Shown here in pieces: positions 22,255-32,864 of a stretch of 64,000 nt of DNA. The notes beneath the pieces are model-generated. The model did not search any database. It had not been told where the DNA came from and saw nothing but the letters and a program-made list of their open reading frames with translations. How positions within the stretch are numbered: position 1 is the first letter of the stretch; each line of letters begins with the position of its first letter. Source of the stretch: Apium graveolens (Eukaryota > Streptophyta > Magnoliopsida > Apiales > Apiaceae); contig NC_133656.1 in the NCBI RefSeq assembly GCF_009905375.1, forward strand, positions 235,919,111 through 235,983,110. The letters are read 5' to 3'. The position numbers were made by a program, and so were the translations under genes.

Positions 22255-22984
22255 ATAATTATAAAATTAACCAAATGTAAAAAAGTTTCAGTATAGTCAA
22301 TTCTCTTTCTCCGTGTAAAACCGTTCACTACTAATCTGGCTTTCTGTCTCTCAATGGAACCATCAAAATGATGTTTTGTTTTAAAAAATCATTTAGAAGA
22401 AATAGCCTTTTTACCAGGTGGCAAAGAAACCAAAGACCAGGTGTTGTTAGCTTCTAAGGCTGAAAATTCAGTAGTAATGGCTTGCTGCCACTCAGGATAA
22501 CCAACAACTTCTTCATATGTGTTTGGCTCATGTGCAGAATGAATGAAAGAAGAAGTGACATTGCAACAAAGAGAAGATGGATGATTTTGGAAGGTGTACA
22601 ATAAGAAGTTAAAGTACAAGAAGAGAAAAAATCAGTACAATGTGCCTGAAAAGGATGAATATACTGATTCATATAGGTAGGGACCTTTGAATGTCTAGAA
22701 TATCTTCTAGGTTGAGTTGATACAGTAGTGCTAGTATTATCAACATTATCAGACTCTTCACTATCATCATTTGGATCACAATCGTTACTATGATCATTTG
22801 GGACAGAGGGAACTGGGATTTCTGGAACAAATATATCAGAGATTGGAAAAGGAATAAACCGTGATGAACTCAAATTAACAAAAGGATAGATGTGTTCATA
22901 AAATATTGCATCTCTGATCTGTTTAATCTCAAGATCTAAGAATTTATATGCCTTCTTTCCATTAGGATAACCAATAAAACACAA
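22255..22984 (-). pseudogene. Copia integrase tail and start of reverse transcriptase
   Basis: The frame continues from the integrase C-terminus ([18 protein letters not shown]) through an acidic linker. It then enters RT (EVVGYPEWQQAITTEFSALE, NNTWSLVSLPPGKKAI). A stop sits in K-FFKTKHHFDG, and the last recognisable residues are RQKARLV and IDYTETF. The remainder of RT is absent at this site. Confidence 0.85.
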
Positions 22985-24416
22985 GGTAATGCTCTGGAAG
23001 AAAATTTATCTCTGTGAATTTTGGAAGTAGAAATGTAACCAAGACAACCAAAAGGTTTTAAATGAGTGTATTGAGGAGGTTTGTTAAACAGAAGTTCATA
23101 AGGAGTTTTATTATGTAAGACTTTTGAAGGAAATCTTTTGATCAAATATGTTGCAGTTAAAACACATTCACCCCAAAATCGTTTGGGAAGGTTAGATTGG
23201 AATAATAGGGCTCTGGAAGTTTCTAAAAGATGTTTATGTTTTCTCTCCACAACACCATTTTATTGTGGACTGTAAGCACATGATGTTTGATGGTTATTCC
23301 CATTGAAGCAAAGGAAGAAGATTGTGCTGAAGTGCTCAATCCTAGTTCAAGTGCATTCTCTGTTCTAAAGTGTGAACAGTACATTGAAACTGGTTTTCAA
23401 GAATGGCTATAAAAGACTCGATAAATGTGAAAGCATCACTTTTGTTACTCAGTAAATGTGTCCAAGTAGCTCTAGTAAAATCATCAACTATTGTGAGGGA
23501 ATACTTATATTTATTATAAGTAGAAGTTGAGTAGGGACCCCATACATCAACATGAAGCAATTGAAATTTACTAACACTTTGAATTGTACTATGAGGAAAA
23601 GGGAGTCTGTGATGCCTAGCTTTGGAACATATAGTACAAGGAACATCAGGAATATAATCATTACACAAATGTAAGGTTTTAAGATTTGAAAAAGGTAAAT
23701 GCCCTAATCTGAAATGCCATATGTTAATGGAACTATTACTTTGAGAAATAGAGTTGAAAATAACAGATGAGTCGGAAACACGATGATCAGTGGAAGAGAG
23801 AAGGTATAAGCCTCTTTGTGCTTTACCAAGAACCAATGGCCTCTTCAGAGAAGAGCCCTGCATATAGCAAATTTCATTAAAAAAATGGACTTGACACTTA
23901 AACTGAGAAGTCAGTTTGTTCACAGAAAGAAGATTAAAAGAGAAGCTGGGCACATAGAGTAGATATTCTAGTGTGATTTTATTAGGAAGCAATACTGAGC
24001 CTTTGACATTGACCACTACAACATTCCCATTAGGAAGTGAAATGTGAATGGGTTGGGAAATTGAGGTTGATGAATTAAACATATGTTTGTTATTGCACAT
24101 ATGGTTATTGGCACCACTGTCAATGATCCAAACATTATTGTGAAAAGCTGAAAGACAAGTAACATAAGGGAGATCAATAGAGTTACCAGAAAAATTAGCT
24201 GATGAAGTATTGTGTGTAGGCTGCACATTCTTGAGAAGACTGACAAGCTGATTATACATGTCCTGAGTTAGTCCTGCAGGAGAAGAGACAGGAGTGGCAT
24301 ATGGCAAATCATTAGAATTCACATCAGCATAATTAGTCTGGACTGAGTTACCAATAGAACCAGAAACATCCACATTAGCAGTAAACTTCTTTGGCTTGTT
24401 AAACTTGAAGTCATTT
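22936..24416 (-). pseudogene. Copia protease and integrase
   Basis: The protease active-site region reads WIIDSGANNHMC near 24,130. The integrase zinc-binding part follows (WHFRLGHLPFSNLK, then CTICSKARHHRLPF). The core then reads LLHVDVWGPYST and TIVDDFTRATWTHLL, and after a frameshift at about 23,360 and a stop just before NGVVERKH it continues [15 protein letters not shown] and YELLFNKPP to FGCLGY. Gene order protease-integrase-RT is diagnostic for Copia. Confidence 0.9.
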
Positions 24417-25268
24417 GGGAAACCATGCAGTCGATAGCATATATCAATTAGATGACCTGACTTTTTGCAATAGTTACACTGAAGATTAGATTTGAACTTG
24501 TTGTCAGAAAAGGACTTTGGTTTGAACTTAGAAGATGAGCTATCCTTGGCATGTAAAGATGCTGTATTTGTCATGAAGTGTGTTGTAGATGAATGAATCC
24601 CTCTTTGTGTCTCTTCCTGAAGTACTATATTGTATACTTGACTTAGAGAAGGCAGAGGAGATCTCATGAGAACCGATCCCCTCATGACATGATAAGAATC
24701 ATTCAATCCCATAAGAAACTGAATAACCCTCTTATTCTGATGAAACTCTGCAGTTTTCTTAGCAGCACCACATTCACAGCCACAAGTACAGATAGGAACA
24801 AAACACAGAGCATCTATGTCATCCCAAAGCATTTTCAGTTTAGTAAAATACTCTGCAACATTAGAATTTTCTTGATTGATCTCACTAAGTACCATATCTT
24901 TCCTCCAATTCTAACCATATTTCATGTGCGAAATTAGAGTAACTCACAATTCTACCAATCTGTTTAGACAAGGCACCTAAAATCCATGAAATTACCATAT
25001 CATTGCACATTGAACAACTCTTAAACATAGGGGAATCAACAGTAGGTTTGGTTATAAATCCATCAACGAAACCTAACTTGTTACGTGCAGATAGAGCGAT
25101 CGTCATACAATGCTTCCAGTTACCAAAACCAGTCCCATCAAAACAATCACTAACCAATTTCATACCAGGACTATTAAAGTTTTGAAGATGTAGAGGATTA
25201 TCTTGATCAAATCGAGTGGTATGATCAGGTGAAGTAGTGTTACGAACAGTATCAGATGATTCGGCCAT
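24417..25268 (-). pseudogene. Copia gag
   Basis: The frame starts at ATG 25,268 (MAESSDTVRN). It shows the Copia gag N-terminal features NPLHLQNFNSPGM and FGNWKHCMTIALSARNKLGF, then HEIWLELEERYG. A frameshift at about 24,890 moves reading to a second frame with VAEYFTKLKMLWDDIDAL and the zinc knuckle CNYCKKSGHLIDICYRLHGF near 24,470-24,420. The protein would form the virus-like particle. Confidence 0.88.
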
Positions 25269-25838
25269 TGGAATGTTGAAAACTTGTAGAAATGAAGTTC
25301 TAAATCTAATATTTTTGTGCTTTTCTGATAATTGCAAACAAACTATCTAGAAAACTACTAGAGCTGAGCAATTCTAAATTGTAGAAGTAATGAAGAAACA
25401 GATAATCTGTGAAATGAGATTGAAATGTAATCGTAGAACATGAACTCACTAAAAGTGAAGAAAATCACCGAAAATTGATTGAGAATTTTGAGATTTAGAT
25501 CGGAAACGACGAAGTCAAGATCGGAAACGACGAAGTCAAGATCGGAGAGAAGCAAAATCATCATCGAATCAATCAACATCTCTACTCAAATTTTCAATTG
25601 AAATTTGAAAATCCCGCACAAAAATTTGAATTTTCTGGAAAATTTAAAAGCCCTCCAAAAATTAAATTCGACCGTATATGGTTGAAAATACGATTCTAAA
25701 TTCGACTATATTCAGTTGAATTAACGAAAACCAGATTTTAAAAAAACACTCGCAGAAAACTGAAAAATTTCCATCTTCAAGAATCTGGCCACTTTCCGAC
25801 AGACCTAAACTCTAACCAAGACAACATTAGAAAAAACT
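25269..25838. other. Copia leader and unrelated repeat sequence
   Basis: Minus-strand leader upstream of gag, including a duplicated 23-bp stretch (GATCGGAAACGACGAAGTCAA and variants, 25,499-25,545). From about 25,635 a block rich in AAATTCGACC/GGTCGAATTT words follows, also seen at 28,930-29,240 and 34,515-34,575. Confidence 0.45.
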
Positions 25839-25881
25839 AATAACAACACAAGATTATCTTGTGTTGTTTTGTTGTTATTAC
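25839..25881. repeat. inverted repeat (hairpin-forming)
   Basis: AATAACAACACAAGAT is followed after two bases by ATCTTGTGTTGTT and then TTGTTGTTATT, so the two arms pair nearly throughout. It lies directly before the MCTP fragment. It may be the end of a transposon or a templated repair scar. Confidence 0.7.
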
Positions 25882-25891
25882 CGAGGGGGAC

Positions 25892-26203
25892 AAGAAGAAG
25901 AAGATTAAATTTGCCAGTAAGATTCACATTATAGTACCGATCTTAGACCGACTGCAAAACAGTTGTGGAAGTCCACCATGGGGATTCTTGAGGTGGGGAT
26001 TTTGAATGCGCATGGACTATTACCAATGAAAACAAAAGATCAACTGATGCTTATTGTGTTGCCAAGTACGGGAAGAAGTGGGTTCGCACAAGGACAATCA
26101 TAGATAGTGTTTGATAACTGTCATTTTCATGGCGGGGATAAGGCTGGCGGAGCAAGAGATTCACAGATTGGATAAACATATAGAGTTTACACATATTCAT
26201 ATG
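25892..26203 (+). pseudogene. MCTP (multiple C2 domain protein) gene fragment
   Basis: Plus-strand frames show KKIKFASKIHI, then STDLRPTAKQLWKSTMGIL, EVGILNAHGLLPMKTKD, TDAYCVAKYGKKWVRTRTII and FDNCHFHGGDKAGGARDSQIG. These are characteristic of a C2 domain of plant MCTP (FTIP/QUIRKY-type) proteins, which tether ER to plasma membrane at plasmodesmata. The fragment has internal deletions, for example between SKIHI and STDLRPT and between RTRTII and FDNCHF, as well as a frameshift after KTKD and a stop after DSQIG. No other part of the gene is present, so it is an orphan fragment. Confidence 0.85.
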
Positions 26204-28494
26204 TCTACAGAAGAAAAAAGGTTTTATACAAACATTTATGATTATTGATGTGGAAGATTTAGACGTAAAGGAGGGAGTGAAAAGGGGCGTAGCATGTTAA
26301 ATATATGATCTTATTGGGGTCTTTCTCTAATACCTTAAGATTTCAACATGGTATCACATCTTAGGCTGCCGCGGGTTACTCAACAGGGCACTTCCCTCCA
26401 AATTTGTTTGACAAAATTTTCGATGTCCCCAAAAACATTGCTTGTAATTGCTAGATAGTAATAGTAAGTTTTATTATTGTTTTCAAAATAAAAGAAAAAC
26501 TAATTATGACTATACAATCACAAATATCGGGGGTGAGAGTTTGTGTATATTTTTCAACTGAAGCTAGATATTAAGTTTCAAACTCATAAAACTAATGCAA
26601 AACCAAAATTACTCATAATATATTTTTAATATAATATTTTATTAGATTAAAATTAAAATGGTGATATTGCTATGAAAATTCTCAGTTTTTTATTTTCTTG
26701 AGACTTTTTTTTGTTCTAACATTAAAGTTTAGTTACTAATTCAGAAAAATCATGTGCCCATTATAGACTATAGACACTACTTTTACTAATCTAGCATGTT
26801 TTTTTATATATGCATGGTTTCAATACAATTTAGTACAATATGTGGTTTTAACACTCGTCTTTTGTCCCATTAAATTTTATACATTAATTTTTGGCACGTT
26901 TTTTTAATATTTTTTTAAAGCATAATTCCATAATATTTTTTTTTTAATTTTTTTTGAATAAAAATTTTATATTTAAACTTTTATTCAAAAAAATAATTAA
27001 AAAATATTATAAAATAAGTGTAAATAATAAATTTATAGAACTCAACGGGACAAAGTCAATAATATTTTTGGAGCCGTCACTCCTATTAGTGGTAGGTTAA
27101 CTGTGTGTCCTAACTACCCCACCCTAGTCATTACCCTATGAAATTGTAACATTTTTACTTGTATTGTTCAGCGTTTAGCATTTGGGCAGCCGTACAAGAT
27201 CATTTCATCTCTCAACTAAATACAATATTTCATTATAAGGCCTATCTCTTAATAAGCGGTAAAGTTTGCAGTGGTATAAGGTAAGGAATTTCTTGTCCTT
27301 TATTTCATTTTTTATGAATAAAATATTCACTTTTCTTCATTTTTAATCTACTTTTCCTCTCTTTCTCTCTTTTCTTCTTTAAATTTAATAGTATAATATA
27401 TAATAAGTAGCATATTTAAAGAGTGTTATTGAAATTGTCTTATCTTATAATGTCCTAAACCTAATGATTTAATATATTTATAAGTGATATACTAAGATAC
27501 TCTTAAAAATACTCTTAAAATATAGATTTGAGGAAAGCAAAGGTATCATGGCTAGTTATAAGGCTGTATTTTACAATATTAGATATTGAAGTAAAATTAT
27601 CAAGGCATGCAGTACATTAGAGATAATGTAACACATGAACTACGACAAGGAAAGGCCTAGTACATGAGCACTTTAACCTACCTGCATGAAAAGGTACAAG
27701 CCTTTGATATGGTTATATACCTATGTACTTCAAAATTATAAATATGATCTTTTATATAGTGATTAAAAAAAATCAATTTTAGTTAGAAGCAACTACTAAA
27801 CTGACGTCTATATTATGTTTAGTAAGGAGAATAAAAGTAATGAATAAAATTTATTGCAAATAAAGAATGGACATTTTTTTTATGAAATTTGGCTAAAAAA
27901 TGGGTGTGTGATGAGGAATAATCTTTACATCAAAATGGGAGGTTTGTTATCTAGATTAGTTTGAAGGCAATGGAAAAAAAATGAAATTTTTATAATTTGC
28001 CTTTTCGATTTTTTAAAATCCACTTAATTCTCTCCTATTTCAATCATTCCAGCCAAACACATTAATGGTCCAGATGTTCCCTAATCATTTAAGATTTAGG
28101 TTAATGACTTAAAAGAAGTTTCAGAGGTTACTCATATCCAAATATGACGATTACTGGATACATCATACAACATTTGGGAAGGAGCAGAATAAGGGTGGCA
28201 AAAGGTGGTGGCTTGTTAGAATCAAAACTTTTTTTTCCTATGTCGCTGAGCAATGATGGAGCATAGTTCATCCAAAGGCAGAGGCACATCAAAGTCTGGT
28301 GGGCTATAGCACATTTAAAGTCAACCCATGTAAGATTTACGGGGGGTTCAGTAGGGTGGTTATTTATCATGTTTGTCTGGGCTAAGACAAAGAAAATAAT
28401 TTCTGAAACCGGTTGCTGATATGCAATCCTAGCAATAACAAGAAAATTATTCAATTAAAGAATCTCAAAGTTGTATAGATCAATATATCAATCA
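26204..28494. other. AT-rich intergenic stretch
   Basis: No supported gene. TTTCAACATGGTATCACATCTT at 26,342-26,363 looks like an LTR end plus initiator-tRNA primer site of a lost Copia-type element. A minus-strand frame at 28,128-28,454 was seen, but no domain was recognised. Confidence 0.4.
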
Positions 28495-28912
28495 CTATAT
28501 AGTTAAGTTCTCCTAAAATCTCGAGGTATGAATTGGGTTTACGAGGATCATATCTTAACATCCCCTCCCTCGAAAGCCCATCCATTCGGGTTTGAAGAGT
28601 GGATCACTAGGTGTTTCATTCCGTTTTGGGCCTAGCGTCCGATTCGAGTTTGAATAGATGTTTCGTCCCTTTTTAGGCCTAGCGTCCGATCAATTACTAG
28701 GTGGGGATCTCGTCCTTTTTTGGGCCCACCATAGTACATATTTATCAATTACCCGGTGGGAATCTCGTCCCATTTTCGGGCCCATCAAGGTACAATATCA
28801 ATATGTCCAATAATATTGAGAATGAGAATATTGGGTGTGGCAGGGAGTCGAACTTGAGTCCTCCTCCCGCCAGCCTGAGTCTGATACCATGTTAAGTTAC
28901 CTGTCGCTCTAA
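28495..28912 (-). mobile_element. TRIM-like miniature LTR retroelement remnant
   Basis: On the minus strand, CTTAACA (LTR end) is followed by the primer-binding site TGGTATCAG (28,889-28,881), complementary to the initiator Met-tRNA 3' end. A 329-bp non-coding interior follows, then the purine tract TTCGAGGGAGGGGA and TGTTAAG (start of the 3' LTR, at 28,560). The interior contains repeated GGGCCTAGCGTCCGAT and ATCTCGTCC..TTTTGGGCCC words. Both LTRs look truncated. The short interior with no coding fits a TRIM or a deleted Copia element. Confidence 0.55.
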
Positions 28913-29300
28913 AAGGGAAATCGCTAAATTCGACCACGCGCAATCGTATTTAACTAATTTCGATCGATTTTGAATTGGTGGTTATAAAGGGAGTCGAATT
29001 TAGAGTTCGATCGTATTTAATTAAATTCAACTGATTAAATACGATCGGATAAATATAACCGCTTAAATTCCACCGGCCAATTTTGACCAAAAACAGTTAA
29101 ATTTATTTTTTCACTTAAAATTTAAAAATCCCGCCCAAATTTTTTAAAAAAATTGAAAATTCCGTCCAAATACTAAATTCGACCAAGCCCTATCCAAATA
29201 ACTTTGCTAAATTTGACCAAATCTTGACGAAGCACTCTACCTAATTCTACCGAATTCCGTCGATTTTAAGAAACGCCAATTAAAAAATACTACGAAAACT
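28913..29300. repeat. AAATTCGACC-rich repeat block
   Basis: Short words AAATTCGACC, TTCGATCG and CGATCGTATTTAA recur in both orientations, like the subterminal region of a CACTA-type element. Related blocks lie at 25,635-25,740, 34,510-34,600 and 56,040-56,220. Confidence 0.5.
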
Positions 29301-29895
29301 GCTACTGCAGTTTCATTTCACAACTTGTAACTAGTTTTTGCGTAAAGTAATTATAATATAAAGTACAGTACATTCCACATTCCGAAAACACAACAATCAC
29401 CATTAAAATGAAAAACGGCAAAGACCGCAACAATAAATAAACAAACCACTGAAAGCTTCTTAATAAAATTCAAAGGCTTCCAATTCCGATCTCTCCAGAA
29501 CCTATCATTTCACCAACCTGATACAATATCATCAGAAAGTTAAACAACAAAAAAGTATAAAACATAAATGAAATAAAAATGCAATATCAACATAACCAGC
29601 TCCAGTGGCTCAAACAATCCAATTATTAATATTATAATACACTAAAAATGTCTCTTATTTCAGCTAGGCATTTCATCAAACATATTATATGCGCTACCAA
29701 TGCTGATGAAAAGTTGCTTTGTTGATGATGCTACTATGATGTAGATGACAAGCGTTTAATGTATAAAGCAGAAAAATAGTCGTATGCCTTGAAAGACTTA
29801 TTCTTGTTTCATAAACTGCAATGCATAAAATAGATAAACACTCCAGCAACTAATCCTATAAACTACGGCATGACTTCAACTATTTCTTAAAATCT
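29301..29895. other. intergenic stretch
   Basis: AT-rich sequence with no gene or terminus that I recognise. Confidence 0.4.
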
Positions 29896-30478
29896 CACTA
29901 CGCCATAAATGGCCTGATGTAATGTCTTTCTACTGTTACAATAGGCCCGAAAAGCATTACCATAGACCTATTGTAACAGTAGAGGCGTTGCACTTGCGAG
30001 CATTACATCATTATAACAGGACTAAAAATATTACAATAATATAACACTGCATTGCCAATTGTAACGTTTAACACTCTGCTTGTGTAATGTAACAGTGGTG
30101 TATTTTTATTGTGCAATAGTAGATTTCATTAATATAACACTACAATATATAAAGAAATTATACCACAATAAGAAAATACAAAAGTTAATTTATAAAATTT
30201 GAGATACATCCTCTGTTTAAACAACAATTCGTGTAGCAAATATGCTCTATAATTAAACAACAATCCTAATACAAACAAATACCAAACTAATAAATTACAT
30301 TTTGTGAAGCTAAATACATCAATTCTTGAATGAACAAACATGTTAAAAACTCTTGAGCAATGCACCGGACGAGCGGACTATAAGCAGTTCCGTAGAAAAG
30401 CTTTGGGCCAAAGTGATGGATTTGTGTCATAGTTTTAGTTCTTAAATATGGAAAATGCAATAACCATTTTTAAGTTAA

Positions 30479-30679
30479 CTAAAAGAACTGCTGCAGCCAC
30501 TGACAGCCCACAAAATCGTTCTGCAAACCATTCTTCAATGTCCTTACTTGTTCTAGAGCCTGTTCAATGTCCATCTTGTCAAGCGGCATCTCAGAGAACT
30601 TCTTTAAGAATTGACGATCCTGAAGAGCACCTCTTGACATATCATCTGGGTTGTACTCTCGCTTCCTCTTACATCCCAC
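30479..30679 (-). pseudogene. MSH2: MSH2 terminal exon, captured
   Basis: The minus-strand exon follows a splice acceptor (GAGTCACAG) and encodes GCKRKREYNPDDMSRGAL, then FLKKFSEMPLDKM, ALEQVRTLK and CQWLQQFF before TAG. This matches the C-terminal end of plant MSH2 (pattern PDEVSRG, FLKEF, PLDKM, CxWLxQF). MSH2 is the common subunit of MutS mismatch-recognition dimers. The exon is intact, but the ATPase and mismatch-binding parts are absent from the window. Confidence 0.88.
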
Positions 30680-31315
30680 CTGTGACTCCTGATTAAAATT
30701 CTAATCATAATTTGCCATGCAAAACATGAAGCAAAAACATGAAATTAAGAGTATTCGAAGCTTATAAGCATCCTGGTCTTGCAAATCAAATGCAACTCTG
30801 CGTATACTTTATTCTCTATTTGAGGCATTATTATAAGATACCTAATTCAATACACAAAGGGAGAATGTACCCAGTACACGGACACCTCTAATAATTAAAT
30901 CAACTACACTCTATATATAAAACAAACTTAAAATCACAGTAGACAATGAGTGCAATGAATGAAAACTACTACACCGCAGAGTGCATTAAAACGCGGAGTG
31001 CATTAAAATGAGTGCAATAAATGCAAAATATTACCCTAAAGAGAATAGTAGAAGCCTTAAGTTTTTAACATTGTCAATGAATATGGGCTTCCTACCCTAT
31101 GCCCCCAACCCTTGACAATCCCCCAACCCCTTCCCACCCTTTAAACATGAGCTACAAAATTGAGCATATCATACCTGTGTGTATGTGGCTTTAATTTAAT
31201 GACTATGAAACTGTTTTTGTAAAGCTTAAGTAAAGCCATGTAGTTTTCGGCTCCGTGAAAAAAGTAGTATACAAAGTTCTGCTACATTATGTTACATACA
31301 TAAGAAGAAACATAC

Positions 31316-31463
31316 TTCTTTACTGGCATCATTTGAGACTGATCGGTGAGAAATCTTCAACCTCGGCAGCCTTTTCTCTAGCAAGAGCAACAACACTTTC
31401 TGGAAACTTGGCAAATTCTGCAACATGGATACCAAAACTCTGATCACAGGTCCCTTGTTCAAC
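31316..31463 (-). pseudogene. MSH2: MSH2 penultimate exon, captured
   Basis: After the acceptor CGTCTCCAG the exon encodes [34 protein letters not shown] and VEDFSP, the strongly conserved helix after the MutS ATPase. It ends at a donor GTATGTT. An AAA where AA would keep frame puts a TGA after ISLK. With two As the reading would join the next exon in frame. The intron to the terminal exon is about 640 bp, so the capture was of genomic DNA, not cDNA. Confidence 0.88.
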
Positions 31464-32649
31464 CTGGAGACGTGACATAATGGAGGTAGAAGTTAACAAA
31501 AATACATTTATGTATATAATATTTTTTGAAAAACTTTGAGTTTTTCCATAAAGTAATGTATTGTTGTCATCCTCTTTGGAGAAAGTTTGATTCTTGCTCA
31601 CCCTTTAAAACGAATATAGTTTCACTAAAATTATAATTTGCCTATCCTCTCAAACAGGGTTTATAATCTCATATTAGCTAGGAGCCTAGGACCTTTGGGA
31701 GAGTTGAGTCATAATAAAAAATTTATTCCACCATAATGCAGTGACATGTAAACTATAAACTATCTGATTGGAAGAGTTTCTATTTAGAAAGAAATGCAAT
31801 TAGCTGGTAACCTAAAGCGTACACCCAGTAGTTGCTCAAACATGTAGGCTATACAACTTGCTTAAACGGCACATGTACACTCTCCACAAACAGAATTACT
31901 ATTGCTAAAAGAAAAGTTGCATTAAATTCACTTAAACATTCAGCTTGCAATATGGGTCAAAGAAACAAATTTCTGCTAGCACCGGCAATTTATGGAAAAG
32001 CAAACAATACATTATGTCATGATGACTTGGAATAACAATTGTAAACTTCAATCCACTTTTTTTTTCGCTAAGTAACCTTAATCCATTTAAATACCTCAGA
32101 TAGGCAAACTTTATTTACAGTAAACACAGACTCCTCGTATACATTTATAACCATCCTGACAAAGAACAACAACAGTTTTATGCTGCAGCATAATTTGTGT
32201 TTTAGTTGTTTAATGAAACACATTCGCATACCTTTGGTAGAATATTAAAACTATACTCGGATATCTCAAGGACGTACCTTATGTCAGACTCTTCTTATGC
32301 TTTGCTTGACATGTTCACAAGATTTTCTTGCCAATCTAATAACTTTCTGATCAGAAGTAATGTCTTATCAGTTAGTCAACTGTATCACAAACTCAATTAA
32401 CATGAAGCAAATGTTAGAGAATGAATATCATTTACCTGCTTTTCCTTGGTGGATCCGGTGAAAAATACAAATGATTAAATTAGTGAACTGGCACATTAAA
32501 GCGGTTGTTATTTTAATACAGCTTGAGCACTGAGATCACTGGTTGTCCTAAATAATATGACAAACTAATTTTTCCGAAAAATGACAAGATTTTAAAAATG
32601 GATAGTAATCATCTCTTATGTATCGGAACAAGATAGATAAGGTTCTTAC

Positions 32650-32741
32650 ATAAACATATAGACATTTATTTTTCCATCTTCTGGATCTAGTTCATGCGCA
32701 ATAATAGCTTTCAACAATATCCCTTTATTTTCTGAAAAAAT
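32650..32741 (-). pseudogene. exon-like fragment of an unidentified gene, second piece
   Basis: A T-rich acceptor (TATTTTTTCAG) precedes NKGILLKAIIAHELDPEDGK and INVYM, followed by a donor GTAAGA. Phase agrees with the piece at 32,819-32,864, so the two would splice into one frame. I do not recognise the protein. Confidence 0.5.
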
Positions 32742-32818
32742 ATACTCGTCAGAAAACTATCAATTCAACCCAGGTGACTGATTAGCTTCTCGTATGTATA
32801 AAAGTGAAAAAGTCATAC

Positions 32819-32864
32819 CCGACATCAGCAAGTCAGGATATATGGCTATGGCATCTCCAAAATC
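32819..32864 (-). pseudogene. exon-like fragment of an unidentified gene, first piece
   Basis: Bounded by ATGCAG and GTATGA splice signals, it encodes DFGDAIAIYPDLLMS with a 1-nt overhang that the next piece completes. It lies inside the CACTA element, upstream (minus strand) of the MSH2 exons. Confidence 0.45.

Larger units (their letters stand above)
22255..25268 (-). mobile_element. 5' half of a Ty1/Copia element
   Basis: Minus strand, from high to low coordinate: gag, protease, integrase and the first part of RT. No 5' LTR is recognisable next to gag; leader-like sequence runs to about 25,600 and then meets other repeats. The RT part stops at about 22,255 after IDYTETF and VNF-like residues. 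The element is broken by stops and frameshifts. Confidence 0.85.

Noticed and set aside
25003..25185. Plus-strand frame opposite Copia gag
   Set aside because: Shadow of the gag coding sequence; no independent signal.
28128..28454. 108-codon minus-strand frame
   Set aside because: No domain recognised, no splice or start context, and it lies between repeats; possibly a gene scrap but not supportable.
28830..28890. tRNA-like gene or SINE suggested by a GTTCGACTCC box on the minus strand
   Set aside because: The neighbouring TGGTATCAG lies next to an LTR-like CTTAACA end, so a retroelement primer-binding site explains it better; no cloverleaf was seen.
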